A program made the translations under genes and the position numbers. The notes beneath the pieces are model-generated. The model made no database searches, was not told the origin of the DNA, and was given only the letters and a program-made list of their open reading frames with translations. Of a stretch of 64,000 nt of DNA, positions 54,542-63,117 are shown in pieces. The number at the start of each line of letters is the position of its first letter. Position 1 is the first letter of the stretch. The DNA comes from Parahoeflea olei (GTDB taxonomy: Bacteria; Pseudomonadota; Alphaproteobacteria; Rhizobiales; Rhizobiaceae), in NCBI RefSeq assembly GCF_001703635.1, contig NZ_LQZT01000050.1, positions 23,794 through 87,793 on the forward strand, read 5' to 3'.

Positions 54542-56041
54542 ATGAGCATCACTCTCGCCATCGTCGGACGCCCCAATGTCGGCAAATCGACCCTGTTCAA
54601 CCGCCTGGCCGGCCGCAAGCTGGCGCTTGTCGACGACACGCCGGGCGTGACCCGCGACCGCCGCCCCGGCGACGCCAAGCTGGTGGATCTGCGTTTCCGC
54701 ATGATCGACACCGCGGGTCTTGAAGTGGCCGGCCCCGACACGCTCGAGGGCCGCATGCGCGCCCAAAGCGAACTGGCGATGGACGAGGCCGACGGCGCGC
54801 TGTTCCTGATCGACGCCAAGGCGGGCCTGACCCCCGCCGACGAACTGCTCGCCGAAATTTTGCGAAAGCGCGGCAAGCCGGTGGTGCTGGTCGCCAACAA
54901 GGCCGAATCGAAGGGCGCGGAAGCGGGCATGTACGATGCCTACCGGCTGGGGCTCGGCGAACCGTGCCCGATCTCGGCCGAGCACGGCGGCGGCATGCTC
55001 GACCTGCGCGACGCCATCGTCGCCGCCTTCGGCGAGGAGCGCTGCTTCCCGCCGAAAAACGCACCGGCCGTCGAGGCCGTGACCGATATCGACGTGTCCT
55101 CCGCCGACGAGGAGGACGAAGGTCCCGATTACGACGAGACCAAGCCGTTGAGAGTGGCCATCGTCGGCCGCCCCAATGCCGGCAAGTCGACGCTGATCAA
55201 CCGCTTCCTGGGGCAGGACCGGCTGCTGACCGGCCCCGAGGCCGGCATCACCCGCGATTCGATCGCCGTCGATTTCGAATGGCGCGGCCGCCAGATCAAG
55301 CTGTTCGACACCGCCGGCCTGCGCCGCAAGGCGCGCGTGCAGGAAAAGCTCGAGAAACTCTCGGTCGCCGATGCGCTGCGGGCGATCCGCTTCGCCGAAG
55401 TGGTGGTCGTGGTGTTCGATTCGACCATCCCCTTCGAAAAGCAGGATCTGCAGATCGCCGACCTGATCGTGCGCGAGGGCAGGGCGCCGGTGATCGCCTT
55501 CAACAAGTGGGACCTGATCGACAACCGCCAGGAAAAGCTTGCCGAACTGCGCGAGATGACCGACCGGCTGCTGCCGCAGGTGCGCGGCATCCGCGCCGTC
55601 ACCGTGGCCGGCCAGACCGGCGAGGGTCTCGACCGGCTGATGGAGAACATCGCGCTCGTCCACCGCGTCTGGAACAAGCGCATCTCCACCGCCAAGCTCA
55701 ACCGCTGGCTCGACCATGTGACCGCGCATCATCCGCCGCCGGCGGTCTCCGGCCGGCGCCTCAAGCTCAAATACATGACCCAGGTGAAGTCGCGCCCGCC
55801 CGGCTTCATGATCTCGTGCACACGGCCGGAGGCCGTGCCGGAATCCTACACCCGCTATCTCGTCAATTCGCTGCGCGCCGATTTCGAGATGCCGGGCATT
55901 CCGCTGCGCGTGGTCTACCGCAGCGGCGACAATCCCTATGCGCCCAAGGACGGCAAGCCCAAGCGTGCCTCGGTGATGCCGAAAAAATCGACGCGGCGCA
56001 CGGTGTCGGGCAAACTCGCGCCCAAGAAACGCAGCGGCTGA
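54542..56041 (+). CDS. der: Ribosome biogenesis GTPase Der
   Basis: 499-residue essential GTPase with two consecutive G domains and a KH-like end, needed for 50S subunit maturation. First P-loop GRPNVGKST (residues 9-17) with DTAGLE and NKAESKG; second P-loop GRPNAGKST near residue 212 with DTAGLRRKARV and FNKWDL. The C-terminal KYMTQVKSRPPGFMISCTRP is the KH-like domain. An acidic linker (SSADEEDEGPDYDE) joins the G domains. Start at 54542 fits the family; basic C terminus ends in KKRSG. Confidence 0.96.
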   Translation: MSITLAIVGRPNVGKSTLFNRLAGRKLALVDDTPGVTRDRRPGDAKLVDLRFRMIDTAGLEVAGPDTLEGRMRAQSELAMDEADGALFLIDAKAGLTPADELLAEILRKRGKPVVLVANKAESKGAEAGMYDAYRLGLGEPCPISAEHGGGMLDLRDAIVAAFGEERCFPPKNAPAVEAVTDIDVSSADEEDEGPDYDETKPLRVAIVGRPNAGKSTLINRFLGQDRLLTGPEAGITRDSIAVDFEWRGRQIKLFDTAGLRRKARVQEKLEKLSVADALRAIRFAEVVVVVFDSTIPFEKQDLQIADLIVREGRAPVIAFNKWDLIDNRQEKLAELREMTDRLLPQVRGIRAVTVAGQTGEGLDRLMENIALVHRVWNKRISTAKLNRWLDHVTAHHPPPAVSGRRLKLKYMTQVKSRPPGFMISCTRPEAVPESYTRYLVNSLRADFEMPGIPLRVVYRSGDNPYAPKDGKPKRASVMPKKSTRRTVSGKLAPKKRSG

Positions 56042-56205
56042 CCGCCCGACCGGAGCGGTCGCGACTGCTCCCGGCCATCGCTTAGACCCGGGCCTTGGCC
56101 CGGCTCTCCCGACATTCGCGTTGGCTCATTAACGCTCCATCAAGGTTAATCGTCCATTGTCACGGCCAGTCCCGCGTCAGTGTCCCGAGTTCCGGAGTTG
56201 TAGTC

Positions 56206-57384
56206 TTGCGTCAGAAGCGTCGTTCGCCCGCCAGCGGCCATTCCCTGCTCAGCCGCCTTTCCGCACCCGTCGTCCTTGGCCTGTCGGCCTTTGTCATGAC
56301 CCCCACCGTCACCTCCCACGCCGACATGGCCACCATGCTGGCCGGCTCCGACGGCGCGGTTGCGCGCTGGAAGACGGCGCTGACGGCGTCGCCCGCGGGC
56401 TCGATCCAGGCCGCCGAACTCGAATTCACCGATCCGATCATGACCTCGTCGATCGCCTCCGGCGCGGGCGTGACCCTGCCCAATGGCGACAAGATCGCGT
56501 TCCTGGGCAAGATCGGCGTGGCCGACCCGCGTCCCGATTCGGAGCGCGTGACCCGCAGCCTGAAGAAGGGCCGGGTGATCGACGTCGCCCCGATCCAGCC
56601 GCCCAAGGATTTTTCCGCGGGCTCGGTGCTCGAGCGCCAGTCGAACCTGCTGCAGCCGGTCGACAAGCCCGACCAGGCGATGGCGTTCCGCAAGCCCGAT
56701 ATCCGCGGCAAGGAATACGAGATCGCCACCACTTTCTTCGCCAAGGGCACGCACAAGGCCGCGGCGCAGGTGCCGGCAGTGCTGGCCGACCTGGTGACCA
56801 ACGACAATCCCGATATTCTCGCCACCGCCTATGCCCCGCCGGAGCCCGACTATGCCAAGCAGTCGCCGTTCAGCTCCGTGCTCAACGAAGGCGCCGAGCG
56901 CGGCCGGTTCATCCCGCCGGTCGGCAAGGACGATCATGGCTGGGCCGCGACCGCGCTGCCGGCTTCCGTGTTTTCCGCAAATGAGCAGCGCTGCCTCGCG
57001 GCCGGCATCTATTTCGAGGCCCGCGGCGAGTCGGTCAAAGGTCAGGCCGCCGTCGCGCAGGTGATTCTCAACCGGGTGCGCAATCCGACCTATCCGAACA
57101 CGATCTGCGGCGTGGTCTACCAGAACGACAACTGGCGCAACCGCTGCCAGTTCTCCTTTGCCTGCGACGGCATCAAGGACCGGGTGAGGTCGCCCAAACA
57201 CTGGAATGTGGCCGAGGAAATCGCGCTTGCGACCTCCGCCGGCAAGATCTGGCTCAAGGAAGTCGGCTCCTCCACCCATTATCACGCCACTTATGTGCGC
57301 CCGCCCTGGGCCAAGAGAATGCGCAAGGTCGGCCGCATCGGACTGCATGTTTTCTACGTCACCTATGGCGGCGGCTGGTCCTGA
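56206..57384 (+). CDS. SleB-like cell wall hydrolase
   Basis: 392-residue protein ending in a Hydrolase_2 (SleB/CwlJ) domain that cleaves peptidoglycan. The catalytic region is CLAAGIYFEARGESVKGQAA (about residues 266-285, with the key Glu) followed by QVILNRVRNPTYPNTICGVV and CQFSFACDG. An N-terminal hydrophobic segment (about residues 15-35) anchors or exports it, and a 200-residue low-complexity linker follows. I chose TTG at 56206 because GGAG lies eight bases upstream; an ATG at 56095 would add 37 residues without conservation and spoil the export signal. Related proteins act in septation and outer-membrane stability. Confidence 0.87.
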   Translation: MRQKRRSPASGHSLLSRLSAPVVLGLSAFVMTPTVTSHADMATMLAGSDGAVARWKTALTASPAGSIQAAELEFTDPIMTSSIASGAGVTLPNGDKIAFLGKIGVADPRPDSERVTRSLKKGRVIDVAPIQPPKDFSAGSVLERQSNLLQPVDKPDQAMAFRKPDIRGKEYEIATTFFAKGTHKAAAQVPAVLADLVTNDNPDILATAYAPPEPDYAKQSPFSSVLNEGAERGRFIPPVGKDDHGWAATALPASVFSANEQRCLAAGIYFEARGESVKGQAAVAQVILNRVRNPTYPNTICGVVYQNDNWRNRCQFSFACDGIKDRVRSPKHWNVAEEIALATSAGKIWLKEVGSSTHYHATYVRPPWAKRMRKVGRIGLHVFYVTYGGGWS

Positions 57385-57533
57385 TCCCCGCCAGGGGCGC
57401 ACGCCGCGGCGGGCATGAGTCCCGCCCGGCGGCGGAAGTTTTTCTCAAGCTTCCACAGCCAGCCCCGCAGGCCGGCTATCAACTCATTGAAAATAAACAG
57501 GAAAGCGGTCTCGCCTTAAGCGCCCGCCGCGCC

Positions 57534-57562
57534 TTGACTATGATCTGACCTAAAACTATGTT
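57534..57562 (+). promoter_or_regulatory. Promoter of the atpIBEF'F operon
   Basis: TTGACT at 57534-57539, a 17-base spacer and TATGTT at 57557-57562 form a good housekeeping promoter about 60 bases before the atpI start. No competing promoter is seen in the 238-base gap after the hydrolase gene. Confidence 0.7.
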
Positions 57563-57622
57563 GCGGCCGACTTCGAAACGGCTTTTTCCAGGCCGTCGCT
57601 GACGTGTCAGGGGAGCGCATCC

Positions 57623-58030
57623 ATGGATGAAAAGCGCAGGCCTGGCGGACCCGACCAAGAGGGCGCTGGCGGTGAAACGGAAAACGGCCGGGCGGATAGC
57701 CTCGAGGCCCGTCGCCAGCGACTGGACGCCGAACTGCTCGCCCGCCGCACGGCGGAGACGGGACGGGGAAGCCAAAAGGACGACAGGCAGGGCTACGCGC
57801 TTGCGGTCAAGCTGTCGAGCGAGTTCATCGCCGGCGTGATCGTTGGAGCGGTGCTGGGCTACGGTATCGATCGGTTGGCGGGGACAACGCCCTGGGGACT
57901 GATTGTGTTTCTGATCCTGGGCTTCTGCGCCGGGGTCCTGAATATCCTGCGCTCGACCGGCGCGGTGGCCCAGCCCGGAGCGGCGCGGGCCAAGCCGGAC
58001 AGCGGGCGCGGGGACGACGACGGGAATTAG
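57623..58030 (+). CDS. atpI: ATP synthase assembly protein AtpI
   Basis: 135-residue membrane protein that helps assemble the c-ring and may affect magnesium uptake. The N-terminal 60 residues are highly charged and glycine-rich, then two helices follow (FIAGVIVGAVLGYGIDRLAG and LIVFLILGFCAGVLNILR), typical of AtpI. The C-terminal tail is acidic. GGGGAG lies upstream of the ATG. It is first in the F0 operon. Confidence 0.9.
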   Translation: MDEKRRPGGPDQEGAGGETENGRADSLEARRQRLDAELLARRTAETGRGSQKDDRQGYALAVKLSSEFIAGVIVGAVLGYGIDRLAGTTPWGLIVFLILGFCAGVLNILRSTGAVAQPGAARAKPDSGRGDDDGN

Positions 58031-58067
58031 GGTCCGGCTCGACCGGAATGCGAAAAAGAGGCGTGAA

Positions 58068-58817
58068 GTGTCCAACGATCCGATACACCAGTTCCAGATC
58101 AGCAAGCTCGTTCCCATCGAGATCGGCGGTCTGGACCTGTCGTTCACCAACTCGTCGTTGTTCATGGTCGCCACCGTGGCGGCGGCGGCGGGCTTTCTGT
58201 TCCTGACCACCTCGAACCGCGGCATGATCCCCTCGCGGCTGCAGTCGGTCTCGGAAATCTCCTACGAATTCGTGGCCTCGATGCTGCGCGACGGCGCGGG
58301 CTCGCAAGGCATGCGCTTCTTCCCGATGGTGTTTTCGCTGTTCATGTTCGTGCTGGTGGCCAACCTGCTCGGCATGTTCCCGTATTTCTTCACCGTCACC
58401 AGCCATCTGATCGTCACCTTCGCGCTCGCCATGCTGGTGATCGGCACCGTGGTGGTCTACGGCTTCTGGAAGCACGGGCTGCATTTCCTCAATCTGTTCG
58501 TGCCCTCGGGCGTTCCGGGGGCGCTGATGCCGCTCGTGGTGCTGATCGAGGTCATCTCGTTCCTGTCGCGTCCCATCAGCCTCTCGGTTCGTCTGTTCGC
58601 CAACATGCTGGCGGGCCACATCACGCTCAAGGTCTTTGCCGGCTTCGTCGTCTCGCTCGGGTCGATGGGCGCGCTCGGCATTGGCGGCGCCATCCTGCCG
58701 CTGGCCATGACCGTGGCGCTGACCGCTCTCGAATTCCTCGTCGCCTTCCTTCAGGCCTACGTCTTTGCGGTGCTGACCTGCATGTACCTCAACGACGCCC
58801 TGCATCCCGGTCACTAG
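58068..58817 (+). CDS. atpB: F0F1 ATP synthase subunit a
   Basis: 249-residue proton-channel subunit with five to six helices. The essential Arg of helix 4 is in SLSVRLFANMLAGHITLKV (about residues 177-195, Arg near 181), and the partner helix has FLVAFLQAYVFAVLTCMYLNDA. GTG at 58068 follows AGAGG. It guides protons past the c-ring encoded next. Confidence 0.96.
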   Translation: MSNDPIHQFQISKLVPIEIGGLDLSFTNSSLFMVATVAAAAGFLFLTTSNRGMIPSRLQSVSEISYEFVASMLRDGAGSQGMRFFPMVFSLFMFVLVANLLGMFPYFFTVTSHLIVTFALAMLVIGTVVVYGFWKHGLHFLNLFVPSGVPGALMPLVVLIEVISFLSRPISLSVRLFANMLAGHITLKVFAGFVVSLGSMGALGIGGAILPLAMTVALTALEFLVAFLQAYVFAVLTCMYLNDALHPGH

Positions 58818-58882
58818 GAACAGTTCACCGGCGGTCCGCCGCCCCTCAGATCGCATCCATCCCATTCCAAAGGAGTTAAATC

Positions 58883-59110
58883 ATGGAAGCAGAAGCAGCA
58901 AAGTACATCGGCGCCGGCATCGCTTGCCTCGGCATGGGTGGCGCAGGCATCGGCCTGGGCACCATCTTCGGCAACTACCTCGCAGGCGCCCTGCGCAATC
59001 CGTCTGCCGCTGATGGCCAGTTCGGCCGCCTGATTTTCGGCTTCGCCGTGACGGAAGCTCTGGGCATCTTCTCGCTGCTCGTTGCCCTCCTTCTCCTCTA
59101 CGCCGTCTAA
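58883..59110 (+). CDS. atpE: F0F1 ATP synthase subunit c
   Basis: 75-residue c-ring subunit, a two-helix hairpin. Helix 1 has the glycine-rich GIACLGMGGAGIGLGTIFG; helix 2 carries the proton-binding Glu in FAVTEALGIFSLLVALLLL (near residue 59). The presence of Glu and the AGALRNPSA loop are normal for alphaproteobacteria. AAAGGAG precedes the ATG. A hairpin follows the stop. Confidence 0.97.
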   Translation: MEAEAAKYIGAGIACLGMGGAGIGLGTIFGNYLAGALRNPSAADGQFGRLIFGFAVTEALGIFSLLVALLLLYAV

Positions 59111-59132
59111 TCGTCGTAAGAGTGTCAGGCTT

Positions 59133-59155
59133 GCCACGCCGCCCGCCGGCGTGGC
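59133..59155 (+). other. Intercistronic hairpin after atpE
   Basis: Perfect 9-bp stem GCCACGCCG/CGGCGTGGC with loop CCCGC, 22 bases past the atpE stop and ending about 20 bases before the b' start. It has no T-run, only ATTTC. It probably stabilises atpE mRNA, in keeping with the many c copies needed per enzyme. Confidence 0.6.
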
Positions 59156-59174
59156 ATTTCATCTGGAGGCAAGC

Positions 59175-59759
59175 ATGTTTGTTGTGACCCCGGCTTATGC
59201 CCAGTCCAACCCCACCGAAGGCACCCATTCGGAAACCGGCGCACACGGGGCTGAACCCCATGGTGGCGGTATGTTCCCGCCTTTCGATTCGTCGACCTTT
59301 GCCTCGCAGATCCTGTGGCTGGCGATCACCTTCGGGCTGTTCTACCTGCTCATGTCGAAGGTCATCGTTCCGCGCATCGGCGGCATTCTGGAGCACCGGC
59401 GCGACCGGATCGCCCAGGACCTCGATGAAGCCAACCGGCTGAAGGAAGAAGGCGACGAAGCCATTGCTGCCTACGAGCAGGAACTGGCGGACGCGCGCAA
59501 GAAGGCATCGGCCATCGCCGAGGCTGCCCGCGAGAAGGCCAAGACGGCTGCGGAAGCCGAGCGCGTCAAGACCGAGGCGGAACTGGCCGAGAAGATGGCG
59601 GAGGCCGAAAAGAGCATCGCCGCCATCAAGCAGAAAGCGCTCGCCGATGTGGATTCCATCGCCGAGGAGACCGCCACGGAAGTGGTCAAGCAGCTTCTGG
59701 GCGGTTCCGTGACCAAGGCCGAGGTCGCCGACGCGATCCGCGCCGCATCCGGCAAGTAA
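59175..59759 (+). CDS. atpF2: F0F1 ATP synthase subunit b'
   Basis: 194-residue b' subunit of the peripheral stalk, found in alphaproteobacteria and phototrophs. Residues 1-11 (MFVVTPAYAQS) are a short leader; one membrane helix (about 46-66, LWLAITFGLFYLLMSKV) is followed by a long Ala/Glu/Lys-rich coiled coil with RIGGILEHRRDRIAQDLDEA. Start at 59175 has GGAGG upstream. It pairs with the b subunit encoded 15 bases later. Confidence 0.94.
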   Translation: MFVVTPAYAQSNPTEGTHSETGAHGAEPHGGGMFPPFDSSTFASQILWLAITFGLFYLLMSKVIVPRIGGILEHRRDRIAQDLDEANRLKEEGDEAIAAYEQELADARKKASAIAEAAREKAKTAAEAERVKTEAELAEKMAEAEKSIAAIKQKALADVDSIAEETATEVVKQLLGGSVTKAEVADAIRAASGK

Positions 59760-59774
59760 GCGGGGACTTCTATC

Positions 59775-60254
59775 ATGGACGCAACATTCTTTGCCCTGGT
59801 CGGACTGATCATCTTCCTGGCGGTGATCGCCTACATGAAGGTGCCCGGCATGATCGGCGGTGCGCTCGACCGGCGCGCCGATCAGATCCGCAACGAACTC
59901 GAGCAGGCCAAGAAGCTGCGCGAGGAAGCCCAGCAGTTGCTGGCCGAGTACCAGCGCAAGCGCAAGGAAGCCGAAACCGAGGCGCAGAGCCTGCTCAGCG
60001 CCGCCGAGCGGGAAGCCAAGATCCTGCGCGAGGAGGCAAAGGCCAAGACCGAGGACTATGTCAGCCGTCGCACCGCGATGGCCGAACAGAAGATCGCCCA
60101 GGCCGAAACCGACGCGATCAACGAAGTCCGCGCCTCGGCCGTCGATCTGGCCATGGCCGCGGCCGAGCAGCTGATCGCCGCCAAGGTCGACAGCAAGACC
60201 GCCAACGACCTGTTCAAGGCATCGCTCAGCGACATGAAGGCCCGGCTCAACTGA
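59775..60254 (+). CDS. atpF: F0F1 ATP synthase subunit b
   Basis: 159-residue b subunit: N-terminal membrane helix (residues about 4-24, FFALVGLIIFLAVIAYMKVP) and a long charged coiled coil that spans the peripheral stalk (KKLREEAQQLLAEYQRKRKE). It forms the stator with b'. It ends the F0 operon; a terminator follows. F1 genes are not in the window, as is usual in rhizobia where they form a separate operon. Confidence 0.95.
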   Translation: MDATFFALVGLIIFLAVIAYMKVPGMIGGALDRRADQIRNELEQAKKLREEAQQLLAEYQRKRKEAETEAQSLLSAAEREAKILREEAKAKTEDYVSRRTAMAEQKIAQAETDAINEVRASAVDLAMAAAEQLIAAKVDSKTANDLFKASLSDMKARLN

Positions 60255-60279
60255 GCCTGGCGTTCATCTGCACAGCATC

Positions 60280-60306
60280 AAGGCCGGGATCGTCTCCCGG
60301 CCTTTT
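60280..60306 (+). terminator. Intrinsic terminator of the F0 operon
   Basis: Perfect 10-bp stem AAGGCCGGGA/TCCCGGCCTT with loop TCGTC followed by TTTTGCG, 25 bases after the atpF stop. It is a clear rho-independent terminator. The complementary A-run would make it usable for rnhB readthrough as well. Confidence 0.85.
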
Positions 60307-60418
60307 GCGTTGCCCGCATGCCAAGGTTGTGGCGCTGCGGCGCGCGCCCTTTGGCGATCCCTGCGGCAGGAAGTGACGAGGATGAGCGATGCCGCCGCCG
60401 CACGGCGGCCCGCGGCTC

Positions 60419-61063
60419 TCAGTCGCTGCGTAGCGGGCGAAAGCTCATGCGGTGCAGCGGGCAGGGGCCGTGTGTGGCAATCGCCTGCAGGTGCCGCTTG
60501 GCGCCATAGCCCATATGGGTCTCGAAGCCGTAAGCGGGATAGGTGCGGGCCGCGCGCAGCATCATCCGGTCGCGGGTTACCTTGGCGACGATCGAGGCCG
60601 CGGCGATCGACAGCGAGCGCGCGTCGCCCTTGACCAGGGCCTGTCCCGGGCAGGTGAGCCCGGGCGGCACGTCGCGGCCGTCGATCAGCGCGAAATCGGC
60701 TGCAACCGGCAGCGCCGAAAGCGCGCGGCGCATGGCGGCGAGGCTTGCCGCGCGGATGTCGGTGCGTTCGATCTCGCGCGCCGAGGCACTGGCGATGCCG
60801 ACCTGCGCCGCGGCGAGGATGGCCTCGAACAGCTGTTCCCGCCGGGCGGGCTTCAACGCCTTGGAATCATTCAAGCCTTGGGGAATGGCGTCGGGATCGA
60901 GCACCACCGCCGCGGCGACGACGGGACCGGCAAGCGGGCCGCGCCCGGCCTCGTCGAGGCCCGCGACGACGCGGAATCCGCGCCGCAGGGCCTCGCGCTC
61001 GTGACGGTCGTCCGGCGTGGCGGGGAAGTCGGGAAACAGGGAATCAGACGGGGTACGGGCCAT
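60419..61063 (-). CDS. rnhB: Ribonuclease HII
   Basis: 214-residue RNase HII, which removes ribonucleotides from DNA and RNA primers. The first catalytic acidic pair is in VAGLDEAGRGPLAGPVV (about residues 35-51), with DSKAL and later VKGDARSLSIAAASIVAKVTRD (about residues 145-164 carry the third Asp) and YGFETHMGYGAKRH near the end. ATG at 61063 is preferred to an upstream ATG that adds 13 non-conserved residues. It follows the radical SAM gene on the same strand after 171 bases. Confidence 0.95.
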   Translation of the reverse strand: MARTPSDSLFPDFPATPDDRHEREALRRGFRVVAGLDEAGRGPLAGPVVAAAVVLDPDAIPQGLNDSKALKPARREQLFEAILAAAQVGIASASAREIERTDIRAASLAAMRRALSALPVAADFALIDGRDVPPGLTCPGQALVKGDARSLSIAAASIVAKVTRDRMMLRAARTYPAYGFETHMGYGAKRHLQAIATHGPCPLHRMSFRPLRSD

Positions 61064-61175
61064 GATGCGGCCAGGCTCGCACACCCGTCTGATCCTCTGC
61101 AAGGCCCGGCGGCGGGGGACGGGTGCCGCGCGGGCGCCGGACCGCCCTGGACGGGGCGGCGGCGGTCCGGTTCTG

Positions 61176-61202
61176 TTGCCGCGCCCGGGGCCGGCGCGGC
61201 AA
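61176..61202 (-). other. Hairpin between the radical SAM gene and rnhB
   Basis: A 9-bp perfect stem TTGCCGCGC/GCGCGGCAA encloses a 9-base G/C loop in the gap between the two minus-strand genes. On neither strand is it followed by a T-run. It may be an RNA stabiliser or simple GC-rich palindrome. Confidence 0.35.
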
Positions 61203-61234
61203 TTGCTGGTTTCAGGCAGCGCTGCTGCCGGCGC

Positions 61235-62392
61235 TCACAAAAGGCTCAGCTGCACGCCTTCGCCATGCGGTGGTACGAACTGGTCTATCCTGAGCGGCGC
61301 CTTCCTGAGGTTGAGGCCGAGCCGCTTGGCGGTCATGTCGAACCGCCGCGAGATCTGCCAGGCATAGGGGCCGGTGCCGCGCATGCGCTTGCCGAACTCG
61401 GCGTCATAGTCCTTGCCGCCCCGCATCGAGCGGATCAGCGACATCACGTGCCGGTAGCGGTCCGGATAATGTCGGAGCAGCCAGTCGCGGAACAGCGGGC
61501 TCACCTCGATGGGAAGCCTGAGCAGGATGTAGCCCGCCGCATCGGCGCCCGCCGCCTTGGCCGAATCGAGGATACGCTCGATCTCGTGGTCGTTGAGGCC
61601 GGGAATGACCGGCGCCACCATCACCGAGACCGGAATGCCGGCCTCCGTGAGCGCACGGATCGCTTCAAGCCGCTTGTCCGGGGCCGCCGCCCGCGGCTCC
61701 ATCGTCCGCGACAGCTTGCGGTCGAGCGTGGTCACCGACAGCGCCACCCGCGCGAGCCCCTTCGAGGCCATCCGCGACAGGATGTCGATGTCGCGCGTCA
61801 CCAGTGCCGACTTGGTGACGATGCCGACCGGATGCCCGGCCGCCTCCAGCACCTCAAGCAGCTGCCGCATGATGCGCCAGCGGCGCTCCACCGGCTGATA
61901 GGGATCGGTGTTGGTGCCGATCGCGATCGGCTGCACCTTGTAGCCGGGCCGCGACAGTTCGCGCTCCAGAAGCCGCGGCGCATCGGGCTTGGCAAACAGC
62001 CGCGCCTCGAAATCCACCCCCGCCGACAGCCCCATATAGGCATGGGTGGGCCGGGCGAAACAGTAGATGCAGCCATGCTCGCAGCCGCGATAGGGATTGA
62101 TCGACCGGTCGAAGCTGAGATCCGGCGACTGGTTGCGGGTGATCACCGTGCGCGGCTTTTCGATCTGCACCTCGGTCTTGAACGGCGCCAGGTCCTCGAG
62201 GCTGTTCCAGCCGTCGTCGAAGACCTCGCGGGCCTCGAGCTCGTAACGGCCCGACATGTTGAGCCCGGCGCCGCGGCCGCGTACCCTTTCGTCGCGCACC
62301 CTGAGGCCGCTTGCCGCCACGAGCGCATCGGCTTCCCCGGCCTGAAGCCCGGGTGCGAAGGCGGTTTGCTTCAACGCTGAAAGACTTGGCAT
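61235..62392 (-). CDS. PA0069 family radical SAM protein (SplB-like)
   Basis: 385-residue radical SAM enzyme of the PA0069 subgroup related to spore photoproduct lyase. The cluster motif Cx3Cx2C is in YRGCEHGCIYCFARPTH (near residue 102). VITRNQSPDLSFDRSINPYR before it and GTNTDPYQPVERRWR (near residue 157) are subgroup hallmarks. The reaction is unknown; DNA repair has been suggested from homology. It is upstream of rnhB on the same strand. Confidence 0.92.
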   Translation of the reverse strand: MPSLSALKQTAFAPGLQAGEADALVAASGLRVRDERVRGRGAGLNMSGRYELEAREVFDDGWNSLEDLAPFKTEVQIEKPRTVITRNQSPDLSFDRSINPYRGCEHGCIYCFARPTHAYMGLSAGVDFEARLFAKPDAPRLLERELSRPGYKVQPIAIGTNTDPYQPVERRWRIMRQLLEVLEAAGHPVGIVTKSALVTRDIDILSRMASKGLARVALSVTTLDRKLSRTMEPRAAAPDKRLEAIRALTEAGIPVSVMVAPVIPGLNDHEIERILDSAKAAGADAAGYILLRLPIEVSPLFRDWLLRHYPDRYRHVMSLIRSMRGGKDYDAEFGKRMRGTGPYAWQISRRFDMTAKRLGLNLRKAPLRIDQFVPPHGEGVQLSLL

Positions 62393-62595
62393 GAGACCTC
62401 CATGCGTCCCGACGGGACATTGGTTGGGGCGGGCGGGCCGTTCCGGTTCGGACGAGCAGCCTTGCCGTGGCGGTGATTATTTTCCTATCGCAATTTAAGG
62501 AACAAAGCAAGAACAAGTTTGATGGCCCGCGCAAGCCCCCGTCCAACCGGGCCGGGGCGCTGGCGTCGCGTCGGCGCATGTTCTAAAAGGGGGCA

Positions 62596-63111
62596 ATGAT
62601 CAGCGTACTCATCGAATGCAAGGACCAGGAAAGCGCGCTCGCGGTCACATTGGCAGCCCTGGTGCGTGGCGCGGTCGAAGGGCTCGTCGCCGAGGTGGTG
62701 ATCCTCGACCGCGGCTCGCGTGACGGCACGGCGCAGCTTGCCGATGCGGCAGGCTGCCTTTTTCTGGAAGATCCGGATCTGCGTGAGGTGGTGCGCGCGG
62801 CGCGGGGCGACTGGCTGCTGCTGGTCGAGCCGGGCGCACGGCCGCTTCTGGGCTGGACCGACCATGTCGGCCAGCATATCGCCGCGGGCCGTCAGGCGGC
62901 ACGGCTCAGCCCCTCGCGCGAATACCGCCTGCCGTTTCTGGCGCGCATGCGCCGCCGTGCCTCCGCGCTCGAACACGGCGTGCTGATGCCCAAGCGCCAG
63001 GCGGTTGCCAATGCCAAATCCGGCCAGTCGCTGGAAAGCCTCGGCCGCGGGCTGGCGATGACCCGGCTCAATTGCGAGATCGTGCCTGCGGCGGTTCTGG
63101 CCCTGTCCTGA
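62596..63111 (+). CDS. Short family 2 glycosyltransferase-like protein
   Basis: 171-residue protein with an N-terminal GT-A nucleotide-sugar fold: VLIECKDQESALAVTLAAL, EVVILDRGSRDGTAQLADAA (about residues 34-53, with the D-x-GS-x-DGT motif) and a degenerate acceptor region. The usual family is about twice this long and has a clear DxD; here the second half is short and basic, so it may lack catalysis. ATG at 62596 has AGGGGG upstream. It lies between unrelated genes and is convergent with ispE, six bases apart. Confidence 0.75.
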   Translation: MISVLIECKDQESALAVTLAALVRGAVEGLVAEVVILDRGSRDGTAQLADAAGCLFLEDPDLREVVRAARGDWLLLVEPGARPLLGWTDHVGQHIAAGRQAARLSPSREYRLPFLARMRRRASALEHGVLMPKRQAVANAKSGQSLESLGRGLAMTRLNCEIVPAAVLALS

Positions 63112-63117
63112 GTCGCG

